DNA of 64,000 bases, taken from assembly GCA_900769815.1 (NCBI GenBank), contig CAAGID010000037.1, positions 1 through 64,000 of the forward strand, written 5' to 3'. Made by a program: the position numbers and the translations under genes. This DNA comes from Clostridia bacterium (GTDB taxonomy: Bacteria > Bacillota > Clostridia > Christensenellales > QALW01). Position 1 is the first letter of the stretch, and each line of letters opens with the position of its first letter. Below the pieces are notes generated by a model. The model ran no database searches. It was not told where the DNA came from and was given only the letters and a program-made list of their open reading frames with translations. Below are positions 25,432 through 34,191 of this stretch, in pieces.

Positions 25432-25563
25432 TTTCTTTAGTTGTTATTATAAAATACAGTAAAATATTTTAAGATTTTGTATTTTTTAAAAAATAAATAA
25501 AAAAATCTCAACAAACATTATGCCTGTTAAGATTTTTCGTTGAAAGCGCGCTTACAAACAAAT

Positions 25564-25610
25564 AAAAACACGTTATAATTTCATTATAATAACGTGCTTA
25601 AAAGGAATTA
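25564..25610 (+). promoter_or_regulatory. Dyad upstream of the integrase gene
   Basis: CACGTTAT and ATAACGTG form an inverted repeat that encloses further AT-rich symmetry (TATAAT, ATTATA) about 20 bases ahead of the ATG, which has an AAAAGGAA site. A second imperfect hairpin (about 25505-25537) precedes it. Both could regulate int. Confidence 0.4.
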
Positions 25611-25617
25611 TTAAATT

Positions 25618-26814
25618 ATGAGTAAAAAGAAATCTAACGGTGAAGGTTCTATTACAAAACGTTCTGACGGTCGTTATATGGGACGTTATACTCTAGACGG
25701 TAAACGCTATGCAATATACGGTAATACTTTTGAAGAGGTCAGGGTGAAATTAACAGAAGTATTGGCAAGGAAAGATAAAGGAGCTCATATTGCAACTTCA
25801 GGATACACTTTATCACAATGGCTCAGAGAATGGCTGGAAATATATGCACTTCCTACGGTCAAACAATCTACGTACGTATCATATGAAAGCTATGCTCGGC
25901 TTCATTTAGAACCGGTACTTGGAACAATCAAACTAACAAGTCTATCTGTTGAACAGTTTCAACGATTCTTTAATCAAAAGCAAAAATCACTTTCTCCTAA
26001 ATCTTTACGCAATATATATAATATGCTACATAACTGTCTTGAACAAGCAATAGTTAGTGGTTATTTGCAATGTAATCACTTACTTGGAGTGAAACTTCCG
26101 CCTGTTACTAAAAAAGAAATAACTATTCTTAGTGTGAAAGAACAAAATGCCCTTCACTCTGCTGCCAATGCATCAAGCACTCTTGCAGCGTTTGGAATTA
26201 TCTTCACACTTAGCACTGGCATTCGGCTTGGTGAGTTGCTTGGTTTGCAATGGGGTGATGTAGATTATACAAATCATACTATACATATCCGACGAACTGT
26301 CGGACGTCTGCTTAAAGTTGATGAATCGGGCAAACTAATACAAAAGAAAGACGGAACACAAACAACAGAAATTGTAACCCGAACGCCTAAATCAATAACT
26401 GCTCAACGGGTTATTCCATTATTTCCTGAAGTATGGAACGACCTTATGATTTATCGTGATAAGCAAGAAACAACGTTAAGCAAGTTGGATATCTCTTTAG
26501 CATCCAGTACACCAATCTTTGCTACACCTTTGGGCATCATTTATGAACCGCGAACATACGAGGACTTATTTAAACGAACATTAAAAGAAGCAAATCTTCC
26601 TAATATTAATTTCCATGCCCTACGCCACACCTTTGCCACAAGAGCATTGGAAGCCGGCATGGATATTAAAGTGCTTTCATCTATACTGGGCCATGCACAA
26701 GCCTCCACAACATTAAACCTATATGCCCACGCTTTACCGGACCATAAAAGAGATAGTATGCAGAAGATGGGAGCGTTTTATGGTGTTGGCCAATCGAAGA
26801 TAATTGGTAAGTAA
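25618..26814 (+). CDS. int: Tyrosine-type integrase
   Basis: The 398-residue protein has an N-terminal arm-binding domain (GEGSITKRSDGRYMGRYTLDGKRY), a SAM-like core-binding domain (about residues 62-155: TLSQWLREWLEIYALPTVKQSTY...) and a catalytic domain with all expected residues. These are Arg in GIRLGELLGLQW (about 203), HALRHTFATR (about 340), LGHAQASTTLNLYAHAL with the His and nucleophilic Tyr (about 363-372). It resembles integrases of Tn916-like and phage-like elements of Firmicutes and would act on the 47-bp tRNA repeats. Confidence 0.96.
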   Translation: MSKKKSNGEGSITKRSDGRYMGRYTLDGKRYAIYGNTFEEVRVKLTEVLARKDKGAHIATSGYTLSQWLREWLEIYALPTVKQSTYVSYESYARLHLEPVLGTIKLTSLSVEQFQRFFNQKQKSLSPKSLRNIYNMLHNCLEQAIVSGYLQCNHLLGVKLPPVTKKEITILSVKEQNALHSAANASSTLAAFGIIFTLSTGIRLGELLGLQWGDVDYTNHTIHIRRTVGRLLKVDESGKLIQKKDGTQTTEIVTRTPKSITAQRVIPLFPEVWNDLMIYRDKQETTLSKLDISLASSTPIFATPLGIIYEPRTYEDLFKRTLKEANLPNINFHALRHTFATRALEAGMDIKVLSSILGHAQASTTLNLYAHALPDHKRDSMQKMGAFYGVGQSKIIGK

Positions 26815-26841
26815 TCTTTTTTGTGTTAGCAATCTTGTCAA

Positions 26842-28005
26842 TCAAAAAGGAATATCTTCGTCTTTTTCCTCTTGTCGTTTGATAATTTCTTTACCCTTAA
26901 AATATGCAGCTCCGAATATATCAATAATTTCCTTATCTTCCCAGAATTCAATCCGCTCTTCAAATGCTCTGCAAAAATCAGCATCACCAGATTCTAATGA
27001 AGATTTTATATCAGATATTTGCCAATCACTATATAAGTTAATATAAGAAACAAGTGCATGAGAAAAATATTTAAATACATATGCTTTATAGTCTGACCCC
27101 TTTTTTGTGTTTTGGAGTAGAGAATAGACTAAATTTTTTTTGTTTGCTAAAAACTCTAATTTGTTTGATACCCAAGTTGCTAGTGAACCAGCGGAATTAC
27201 ATTTAGGAAGATAATTTTCAAAACGCGAATCATACTCATAAACAATTTCTCCTAAAGAAATAGATTTATTTATCAAATCCTCAATCCTTAATTGCGCTAA
27301 CTTATCAATGTTTGCATAGGTTATGTCCATAAAATAGTGAAAATACATACGTAAAAATTTGTCATCTTTACATTTCATAAGGCTAACGCTAACACTTTTG
27401 CAAAAATCAGTTTGCTCCAATTTAGAGAGAGAATCAAATAATTCTTTGATAAAAATGCTTAAACAATTTTGTGGCAGTTGGGTCCTTTTTTCATACAATT
27501 CAAGCAATAAGTTATAACGCTTTTTGTTGGGGATTTCTTTTAATAAAAGTTCGGCATATTCTTTCGTGCTTGTAAAATCTTTGTCAAGTAATAATTCCAT
27601 AATATCATCAATTTTAGTTTTTCCACCGGAACTATCAATCCTATTTAACAAATAATTTATGTATGAAATTATAACTTCGGAGTCATCTTGGGTAAAAAAA
27701 GTTTTTTCGTGGCTTAAAGGATTTTTTACATATTGCATAATTCCTTTAAGTGAAAAAGCTATGCCTTGTTGAATATCTTTTTCTGTTGTAGTTTCATTTT
27801 TGTTTATTTTGATAGAAGGATTATTTCCTAAAAGAGCTGATTCCACAAGTTTTGTACCATCTTTATCTTCAATTCCGCTTTTGTCACGAAGTAATTCGTT
27901 GGCGCAAAATACTGCGTCACGAACAGCCTCCGTATAGTCCCCTTTTTCGTAATGAGCACTTATCATTTTCCATAAGTCTTCACGCAATTTTTCTTGTGAT
28001 AACAT
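26842..28005 (-). CDS. HEPN-like (TIGR02391/Ymh type) protein, candidate defence gene
   Basis: The 387-residue protein has an N-terminal part of about 130 residues resembling the Ymh/TIGR02391 HEPN-type family: HYEKGDYTEAVRDAVFCANELLRDKSG, DGTKLVESALLGNNPSI, and the closing motif YVKNPLSHEKT, where the family usually has RNP-x-x-H. The active-site arginine position reads lysine here. The remainder is a long helical region of no known family. HEPN proteins are often RNases or adaptors in abortive infection. It is 40 bases downstream of a membrane/TPR protein gene on the same strand, so the two form an operon at the right end of the element. Confidence 0.65.
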   Translation of the reverse strand: MLSQEKLREDLWKMISAHYEKGDYTEAVRDAVFCANELLRDKSGIEDKDGTKLVESALLGNNPSIKINKNETTTEKDIQQGIAFSLKGIMQYVKNPLSHEKTFFTQDDSEVIISYINYLLNRIDSSGGKTKIDDIMELLLDKDFTSTKEYAELLLKEIPNKKRYNLLLELYEKRTQLPQNCLSIFIKELFDSLSKLEQTDFCKSVSVSLMKCKDDKFLRMYFHYFMDITYANIDKLAQLRIEDLINKSISLGEIVYEYDSRFENYLPKCNSAGSLATWVSNKLEFLANKKNLVYSLLQNTKKGSDYKAYVFKYFSHALVSYINLYSDWQISDIKSSLESGDADFCRAFEERIEFWEDKEIIDIFGAAYFKGKEIIKRQEEKDEDIPF

Positions 28006-28045
28006 AACCGTATTTCATCCTGTTCTATATAATTAAATCAATATT

Positions 28046-29449
28046 TTATGCTTTTAATTTGTATGTGCAATGCTTATTGGTGCAGATTTTACATATTGAA
28101 CAATCGGCAGAACTCTCTTGCTCGGGACATTTGCAAGGCTGTAATTTTTGACGCAAATCATTTTCACGTTTATTTCTTAATGGTATTTTTCCTTTATACA
28201 AATTAAAAAATTTTCTAAAATTGCAATTAGCAAATGTATCATCATTGATATTCTCATACAGTAATCCCAAAGCTAAATACAGAATGTTTTTTTCAGGTTC
28301 TTGTAATAAAACATGCTCTATAAATTTAATGATACCTAAAACATCTTGATAACTATTGTTTTTCAATTGAGTATATCTTGTGTATACAATATTTGGGTCC
28401 TCTTTTTCATACATTATTAAAAATGCTTCGCTATATTTCCAATAATCATTTGTATTTATTTTTTTGCATTGGGCAATGTGTACTTTTGCCGATGCAACAT
28501 CTCTATATTTTAGGAAAAGTAATTTTGCATAATTCAAATGAAAAGGATACTGGCCTGGGGAAATTTTGTCTGCATCAAGAGTTTTGTTTTCAGCCATATC
28601 CAAAAGAGCAGGCGCTCTAGAATCAAGCCATTCCACAATATGTAAATTGGCTTCATAGAAAAGGAGGCTTTGCAGAGTCCTACATATTAAATTGTACATT
28701 GTATGAGTGCCATCTAATGAACTGTATAATGAATCCAAGACGGCATGGGCTTGCTCTATCGAATTAGACATATAATATGATACGGCTATTATATATTCGG
28801 AGAGAATTCTGAGGTCGCCAGATACACTATTTATAAATTCTATTTTCGCATCTTTGTTATAGGGTTTGAAACGAATAGGTTTTGAAATAATTGGAACATT
28901 TTCACTTAAGAATTCTTGTGCGCTACTTGGTATGTCTGTATTTGATAATTTAATATTTAATTTGGTATTGAATTGCGTAGGATTATCAGAATTGTCGGTT
29001 TCGATAAAAAAGTTTGCAAAAAAACAGCAATTGGTTTCTGATAACAATTTCGACATCGCTTTATCATCGTTTTTGTTGTACTTTTTTATACGATTTGCAT
29101 TAAGAAAAATGGGCATAGTTTTTAAATGCGAATCCGTTAAGCACTCTTGAAAGTGTTCCCTAATTGAACGAACAAAATCTTTATACAACTTGTTTGTTGG
29201 AGTATCGATGATTATCAAAACGCCTACATGTCCCTTTTTGCAATGAGGAAGTTTATTTACACATATAACGACTATACAATAAAAAACAAAAATTGCTAAG
29301 GATAAAAAAAGACATATATATAATGGAATCCAACTTTCTGTATCCTTAGGGACAAAAGGAAGACACGCGAAAACCAAAGTGGCAAAAAGAAACGGAATAC
29401 TCACCGGTTTAAAAATTGTTTTTTCAAAAATTTTTTCTGTAGAGTTCAT
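28046..29449 (-). CDS. Membrane protein with TPR-like repeats and Cys-rich tail, partner of the HEPN-like protein
   Basis: The 467-residue protein has two N-terminal membrane helices (about residues 15-35 and 40-62) and a mixed alpha/beta cytoplasmic domain (GHVGVLIIIDTPTNKLYKDFVRSI..., about residues 75-175). Helical TPR-like repeats follow (about 205-425), and a C-terminal stretch (about 438-467) carries eight cysteines as C-x-C, C-x2-C and CSICKIC-type pairs that may bind zinc. I know no named family. It is the first gene of a two-gene operon starting near the attR end. A membrane sensor with a soluble effector partner is a common layout for defence modules, but this is inference. Confidence 0.6.
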   Translation of the reverse strand: MNSTEKIFEKTIFKPVSIPFLFATLVFACLPFVPKDTESWIPLYICLFLSLAIFVFYCIVVICVNKLPHCKKGHVGVLIIIDTPTNKLYKDFVRSIREHFQECLTDSHLKTMPIFLNANRIKKYNKNDDKAMSKLLSETNCCFFANFFIETDNSDNPTQFNTKLNIKLSNTDIPSSAQEFLSENVPIISKPIRFKPYNKDAKIEFINSVSGDLRILSEYIIAVSYYMSNSIEQAHAVLDSLYSSLDGTHTMYNLICRTLQSLLFYEANLHIVEWLDSRAPALLDMAENKTLDADKISPGQYPFHLNYAKLLFLKYRDVASAKVHIAQCKKINTNDYWKYSEAFLIMYEKEDPNIVYTRYTQLKNNSYQDVLGIIKFIEHVLLQEPEKNILYLALGLLYENINDDTFANCNFRKFFNLYKGKIPLRNKRENDLRQKLQPCKCPEQESSADCSICKICTNKHCTYKLKA

Positions 29450-29585
29450 AAATTAAATCACCAACATAAATTATATCGCTTTATGATGAATTTTGCAAGA
29501 GGAAGAAACTAAATATACTAATATGTATACTTGCTCATATATTGATACTACGATCTTTATCCAAACAACAAATGTCAAATATCAT

Positions 29586-29605
29586 TGGTGTCAAAATTGG
29601 TGTCA
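29586..29605 (+). repeat. Right arm-type integrase site (candidate)
   Basis: TGGTGTCA occurs at 29586-29593 and 29598-29605 with the same 12-bp period as at 13044-13063. A weaker copy (ATGTCAAA) precedes it near 29571. Confidence 0.5.
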
Positions 29606-29639
29606 AAAACACGATTTAAATGTAAAAATAAAAAAAGAA

Positions 29640-29670
29640 AAACCTTGTAAACGTAGTGTTTACAAGGTTT
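29640..29670 (-). terminator. Element-borne terminator of the restored initiator tRNA
   Basis: AAACCTTGTAAAC pairs perfectly over 13 bp with GTTTACAAGGTTT around GTAGT, with a T-rich tract on the minus strand. It lies 5 bases beyond the CCA end and differs in sequence from the old terminator at 12870-12900. Confidence 0.85.
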
Positions 29671-29673
29671 AAT

Positions 29674-29751
<78 letters not shown>

Positions 29752-29854
29752 ATATAGTGTAATCTCTTGATTACGTTTATATTATATGCTATAAAAAGTA
29801 TTTTGTCAATATCTTTTTTTTGAAAAGTTTGACGAAAAAAAGGAGGTATAAAAA

Positions 29855-29989
29855 ATGGATTTTTTGCCTGTATTATATTTTTACCATAAAAACTATATCT
29901 CAAAAAAGGATAATAGCAAGTCCAATGCAGAAAGATGCTCCAAAGAATTTTCTTTGGAGCATTTTTTATGCAACTTCTTTTTTTGTTAA
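29855..29989 (+). CDS. Possible 44-residue protein with strong ribosome site
   Basis: AAAGGAGG lies 7 bases before an ATG that opens 44 codons (MDFLPVLYFYHKNYISKKDN...). The 3' part crosses the terminator hairpin and runs antisense over the end of the TRAP permease gene. No family is recognised. The strong ribosome site argues for it; the terminator inside the frame argues against a functional product. Confidence 0.3.
   Translation: MDFLPVLYFYHKNYISKKDNSKSNAERCSKEFSLEHFLCNFFFC
29935..29968. terminator. Terminator below the TRAP permease gene
   Basis: ATGCTCCAAAG pairs with CTTTGGAGCAT around AAATTTT-type loop bases, with T6 on the plus strand and a weaker T tract on the minus strand. It lies at the 3' end of the minus-strand TRAP genes. 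Confidence 0.7.
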
Positions 29990-31903
29990 GACCTGAATAA
30001 GTACCACGGAACCTACAAGTAACAGGCCGATAACATCGGTTAAAATACCGGGATATATAAGTAACAGACCGCCTATTAAGGAAAGTATGCGTTCATACCA
30101 CTTCATATGTTTTAAGAAGTAGCCTTCAAGGGAAGCTGAAACACCAAACATACCGATAAGTGAGGTTACACATATAAGAACAACTTCCCAAACAGTTGTA
30201 TCGATAAACAGCATTGCAGGGTTAAGTGCGAAGATATAGGGCACGATAAATGCACCGATAGCAAGCTTTGTTGAAGTAATTGCCGTTTTCATCGGGTTTG
30301 CCCTGGCGATTGCCGCACCTGCATATGCCGCCAAAGCTACGGGAGGCGTAAGGTCGGCAACTATACCGAAATAGAAAACGAAGAAGTGTGCCGCAATCAT
30401 AGGTACGCCCATTTTTACAAGAATAGGTGCACAGGTTGCTGCCATAATGCAATAGTTTGCCGTGGTGGGCACGCCCATACCTAAAATGATACAGCAAATC
30501 ATTGTAAGGAAAAGTGCAATAATTACCTGATTTCCTGCAATGGCAACGATACCGTTAAACACTATGTATGCAAGACCGGTTGCGGAAATTAAACCTGCAA
30601 TAATACCTGCAATACCGCAAGCGGCGGCAATAGTAATCATACCTTGACCACCTGCTGCAAGAGCTTCTACAAGTTTTAAGGGAGTCATACGTGTTTCTTT
30701 ATTGAACATACTTACGAAAATTGAGGCAATAATTGCAAGTGCGGCTGCATATGCAATTGAGCGTGTGCTTGTTGCAACAAGAACGATAAGTAAAATAAGG
30801 GGCAAAAGAAGATAAGTTTTTGTAAGCAACGGCTTAAGCTTAGGCAATTCTTCTTTTGATAAACCGCGCAAGCCTTCCTTTTTAGCCTCAAGATGAACTG
30901 TGATAAACACGCCTGCAAAATATAAGAATGCAGGAAGAATTGCCTTTGTAACGATACTTGAATAAGGTACGCCAACAGTTTCTGCCATTAGGAATGCGGC
31001 AGCACCCATAATGGGAGGCATTATCTGACCGCCCGTTGAAGCGGATGCCTCGGCTGCTGCGGCAAATTCAGGCTTATAACCTGTTCTCTTCATTAAAGGA
31101 ATTGTAACTGCACCTGAGCCAACGGTATTGGCAACAGATGAGCCTGAAACCATACCCTCAAGAGCAGAAGCAACAACGGCAACTTTTGCAGGGCCTCCTG
31201 AAAATCTTCCTACAAGTGAGTTTGCTATCTTTATAAAGAAATCTGCAATACCTGTTCTCTCCAAAAACGCACCGAAAATAATAAAGATAACTATATATTT
31301 TGAACATACGTTTACAGGTGTTGACAATATACCTTCCTTTGAATAGAAAAGCGTACGGACAAAATCAGTAATACGTTTTAAGAAGTCGGGATTAGTTGAA
31401 CCCCATATAAGTGCATATACCATCAATATGCCTGCCACTATTAAAATGGGCAAGCCAACACTTCTTCGGCATAGTTCGGCCAGGGAGATAATTCCCAAGA
31501 TACCGATTATCATCTGAACAGTATCTATCCTGAAGTTTGCAATAATTGTTGATGCGTTAAAGCAAAAATACAAAAATGCACCGGTACCTATAATCATAAG
31601 CAAAATATCGTACCAGGGCATATAGTTTGCGCGCTGAGTACCTTTTTTTGCAGGGAAAACAAGGTATCCGATGAACATTATAAAAGCCATAAAGGAAGTA
31701 AGTCTTACTTCATCAAGCCACGTTGCGAAAAATGTTACGTATATGCAAAACAGAGAGAACGTTGCAAGGAAAGACGTAATAATCCATTTAGGCACGCCTG
31801 TCCATATACGTGTGTTGGATTCACGGTCATATTTTTTCATAACTGCATCGACGTCCATTGGCGTATCGTTTTCAGGTGCAGCTTTTTTCTTAAAAAATGA
31901 CAT
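29966..31903 (-). CDS. TRAP transporter fused permease (DctQM type)
   Basis: This 645-residue membrane protein with about 16-18 helices is the fused small and large permease subunits of TRAP carriers of the TAXI class. Conserved pieces include VCSKYIVIFIIFGAFLERTG, GGPAKVAVVASALEGMVSGSSVANTVGSGAVTIPLMKRTGY, GQIMPPIMGAAAFLMAE and LGMGVPTTANY. I start it at the ATG at 31903, which has AAAGGAGG at 7 bases; a TTG six codons upstream overlaps that site. It imports an organic acid or similar solute with sodium, using the binding protein encoded upstream. Confidence 0.95.
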   Translation of the reverse strand: MSFFKKKAAPENDTPMDVDAVMKKYDRESNTRIWTGVPKWIITSFLATFSLFCIYVTFFATWLDEVRLTSFMAFIMFIGYLVFPAKKGTQRANYMPWYDILLMIIGTGAFLYFCFNASTIIANFRIDTVQMIIGILGIISLAELCRRSVGLPILIVAGILMVYALIWGSTNPDFLKRITDFVRTLFYSKEGILSTPVNVCSKYIVIFIIFGAFLERTGIADFFIKIANSLVGRFSGGPAKVAVVASALEGMVSGSSVANTVGSGAVTIPLMKRTGYKPEFAAAAEASASTGGQIMPPIMGAAAFLMAETVGVPYSSIVTKAILPAFLYFAGVFITVHLEAKKEGLRGLSKEELPKLKPLLTKTYLLLPLILLIVLVATSTRSIAYAAALAIIASIFVSMFNKETRMTPLKLVEALAAGGQGMITIAAACGIAGIIAGLISATGLAYIVFNGIVAIAGNQVIIALFLTMICCIILGMGVPTTANYCIMAATCAPILVKMGVPMIAAHFFVFYFGIVADLTPPVALAAYAGAAIARANPMKTAITSTKLAIGAFIVPYIFALNPAMLFIDTTVWEVVLICVTSLIGMFGVSASLEGYFLKHMKWYERILSLIGGLLLIYPGILTDVIGLLLVGSVVLIQVLTKKEVA

Positions 31904-31928
31904 ATGAGAACCTCCTTTCAAAAAAATA

Positions 31929-31958
31929 ATGGTTGCAGAATCATAACTGCAACCATTT
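31929..31958 (-). terminator. Intercistronic hairpin between TAXI binding protein and permease
   Basis: TGGTTGCAG pairs perfectly with CTGCAACCA, with a T-rich tail on the minus strand. It lies between two genes of one operon, so it probably attenuates the permease relative to the abundant binding protein. Confidence 0.65.
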
Positions 31959-31972
31959 TATTTGTTTAATGA

Positions 31973-32923
31973 TTACTTGGATTCAACAGTAACGCCTTTT
32001 TCAGCAAAATACTTTGCAGCGCCTTTGTGGAAGGGAGCGGTCATACCCTGTGTTGCATTTTCAAGGGAAAGTTCTGCACCCTTTGCATGAGCAGTTGTTA
32101 TATCGCTGATGTTATCAAAGATAGCCTTTGTGATCTTGTAAACGTCGTCTTCAGATGCTGATGCACTAACGATAAGCGTTGCTTTAACTGTAACGGTTGT
32201 TACGTCTTCGGTCTGTCCTTTATAGGTGTTTGCAGGAATCTTATATTCTGTATAGTAAGGAGAAGTTTCCATAAGCTTTTGGGAAACTGCACCGTCAATG
32301 GGAACGAGGTAAGCGTTTGTGCTTGTTGCAAGTTCCTGAATTGCGGGAGTAGGTGCGCCTGCAACGATAAATACAGCGTCAATTTTGCCATCCTTTAAAG
32401 CGTCGGCTGAATCACCGAAAGACTGGAACTGGGGAATAATATCTGCCTCAGTAAGACCTGCAGCTTCAAGTACGTCAATAGCATTGAAGTAAACGCCGCT
32501 GCCTGCTGCGCCGATGGAAACCTTTTTGCCCTTAAGATCCTGAACAGATTTAATGTTTGCGTCCATTGTAACAAGCTGAACGGCCTCGGCATAAAGACCG
32601 CCGATAACACGGAAAGATTCAATCTTGCCTTCCTTTTCAAAGGAACGTGAACCCGCCCAAGCGTAAGCCATAACGTCTGACTGAACTGTAGCAAGCTGAT
32701 AGTTGCCTTCGTTGATGCCTAAAATGTTTGCCTTTGAGCCATCAGTGGAAACAACGTTAACGGTAATGCCTGCTGAGGTTTTAATCTGGTTGCCTAAAAT
32801 GCCGCCGTAGGCATAGTATGTACCCTGTGTGCCGCCTGTGCCCATTGTCATTGTTTTGCCGCCACAAGCTGCAAGACAGAAAACTGAAGCGACAACGAGT
32901 AAAAGTGCTGTTATTTTTTTCAT
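31973..32923 (-). CDS. TAXI-family TRAP solute-binding lipoprotein
   Basis: The ATG at 32923 follows AAGGAGG and gives a lipoprotein signal (lipobox LAAC at residues 17-20). The 316-residue protein has the TAXI-family start of the mature part (TMGTGGTQGTYYAYGGILG), NEGNYQLATVQSDV, DLKGKKVSIGAAGSG and the C-terminal segment FHKGAAKYFAEKGV. It captures the solute outside the membrane for the fused permease encoded downstream. Confidence 0.95.
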   Translation of the reverse strand: MKKITALLLVVASVFCLAACGGKTMTMGTGGTQGTYYAYGGILGNQIKTSAGITVNVVSTDGSKANILGINEGNYQLATVQSDVMAYAWAGSRSFEKEGKIESFRVIGGLYAEAVQLVTMDANIKSVQDLKGKKVSIGAAGSGVYFNAIDVLEAAGLTEADIIPQFQSFGDSADALKDGKIDAVFIVAGAPTPAIQELATSTNAYLVPIDGAVSQKLMETSPYYTEYKIPANTYKGQTEDVTTVTVKATLIVSASASEDDVYKITKAIFDNISDITTAHAKGAELSLENATQGMTAPFHKGAAKYFAEKGVTVESK

Positions 32924-32964
32924 AATAATCCTCCTTGGATGCGAATACTGCACCATTATTTTAA

Positions 32965-32993
32965 ATAGTATATACATTATATACAAAAATCAA
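32965..32993 (-). promoter_or_regulatory. Promoter of the TAXI-TRAP operon
   Basis: On the minus strand TTGATT (32988-32993) and TACTAT (32965-32970) are separated by 17 bases, a vegetative-type promoter 42 bases ahead of the start codon. Confidence 0.55.
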
Positions 32994-33041
32994 CTTTTTT
33001 GCAAGAAAAATTTTTAAAATAGCCTATAATGGTTGTTGAGG

Positions 33042-33216
33042 GTGGAAACAGCCATAAAAACTGTTTTCACGCAAAATCAGTGATTTGGCTTCAAATTTTT
33101 AATTAAAAAGTTGTCAACCTACATTGCTATGATGTAGAATATCAATCAAATATATGGATATTTGATTGATTAAAAAACGTTAAAACGTTTTTTGTTGAAA
33201 TGATAGTCATTTCAAC
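33042..33216. other. Cluster of consecutive hairpins in the gap left of the CDF gene
   Basis: This gap (32924-33252) has no gene. It holds GTGGAAACAG with CTGTTTTCAC (33042-33070), CTACAT with ATGTAG (33119-33137), a perfect 13-bp hairpin (33141-33170), AAAAAACGTT with AACGTTTTTT (33172-33193) and GTTGAAATGA with TCATTTCAAC (33194-33216). The last three abut each other. The 33172 hairpin can terminate the minus-strand CDF gene; the function of the others is unknown. Confidence 0.65.
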
Positions 33217-33252
33217 GCTCAACAATAATTATAATCATTCTAATGAAAAAAA

Positions 33253-34032
33253 TTAAGCTTTTTTATACCCTATAACAACTTTGTTAATGCCCAAAGAATT
33301 TAGCACTTCTTGAATCTGTGCTTTCTCGGCATCATCAGATATTTGCAAATATGCACATATGTTAAATTCATCAATGGCGATGATTTTAAGGTCAGAATGG
33401 TTAAAGTTTTTAAGGGCGTCTTCAACTTTTTCGTAGGGAATAGGGCATTTAAGCAGGAAAATACTAAAAATTTCTTTTATTTCTTTTAAGGCGGAAACGA
33501 AAATGAATATCGAAAGAATAATTGAAATCAGGGAATCAATAAAGGTAAGATCGGTAAGTTTCATAACGACTGCACCTACTAAAACCGCTACCCAACCAAA
33601 CAAGTCCTCAAGCATATGGAGATTTATTGTTTTGTGGTTATGAGTATGGCCGTGACGTGTAAAGAGCGTTGCAAAAAGGTTTACTATAAAACCCAAGATG
33701 GCAAAAATCAGCATAAGGTTTGTGTTGATTTCCCTTGGATTAAAAAAACGCAATATACCGTTATAAAATGTAAAAGCTGAACCTGCAAGCAGAACGAGGC
33801 TTGTAATAAAACCGCCTAAGAGAGAAAATCTGCCGTAACCGAGGTTATAAAACTTATCGGCAGGTTTTTTGCTTTTCTTTTCTAAAAAAACAGAGGCACC
33901 GATAGTTAATGCGTCACCTAAATCGTGAAGAGAATCGGATAATATTGCAATACTTCCCGAAAACAGACCGCCGAAAAATTCAAAAAGGGAAAATAAAAGA
34001 TTCAGAGTAAAGGCTATAAAGATTTTTTTCAT
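33253..34032 (-). CDS. Cation diffusion facilitator (zinc/manganese-type efflux)
   Basis: The 259-residue protein has about six membrane helices. The metal-site motifs are SDSLHDLGDALTIG (helix 2) and LHMLEDLFGWVAV (helix 5), with a His-containing loop HGHTHNH between helices 4 and 5 and a short cytoplasmic C-domain (about residues 200-259). CDF proteins exchange divalent metal for protons. It is divergent from a TetR regulator across a shared control region, so metal or stress control by that regulator is likely. Confidence 0.93.
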   Translation of the reverse strand: MKKIFIAFTLNLLFSLFEFFGGLFSGSIAILSDSLHDLGDALTIGASVFLEKKSKKPADKFYNLGYGRFSLLGGFITSLVLLAGSAFTFYNGILRFFNPREINTNLMLIFAILGFIVNLFATLFTRHGHTHNHKTINLHMLEDLFGWVAVLVGAVVMKLTDLTFIDSLISIILSIFIFVSALKEIKEIFSIFLLKCPIPYEKVEDALKNFNHSDLKIIAIDEFNICAYLQISDDAEKAQIQEVLNSLGINKVVIGYKKA

Positions 34033-34041
34033 AATGACTCC

Positions 34042-34100
34042 TTGACAATATTATTCATTTGATATACAATATGTATGTTATTGAACGATATGTTCAATAA
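34042..34100 (+). promoter_or_regulatory. Promoter and operator of the TetR-type regulator gene
   Basis: TTGACA (34042-34047) and TACAAT (34065-34070), 17 bases apart, form a strong plus-strand promoter. A perfect dyad TTATTGAAC-GATAT-GTTCAATAA (34078-34100) covers the expected start of transcription. This is the expected arrangement for autorepression by the TetR protein, and the site also lies upstream of the divergent CDF gene. Confidence 0.75.
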
Positions 34101-34191
34101 ATAGTTTAATATAAACGTGAAAAAAAGCAACATATAAATATGCAGGAAAATTCATTACTGAACAAATTTTAAGTTTTGTACGGAGAGAAAT

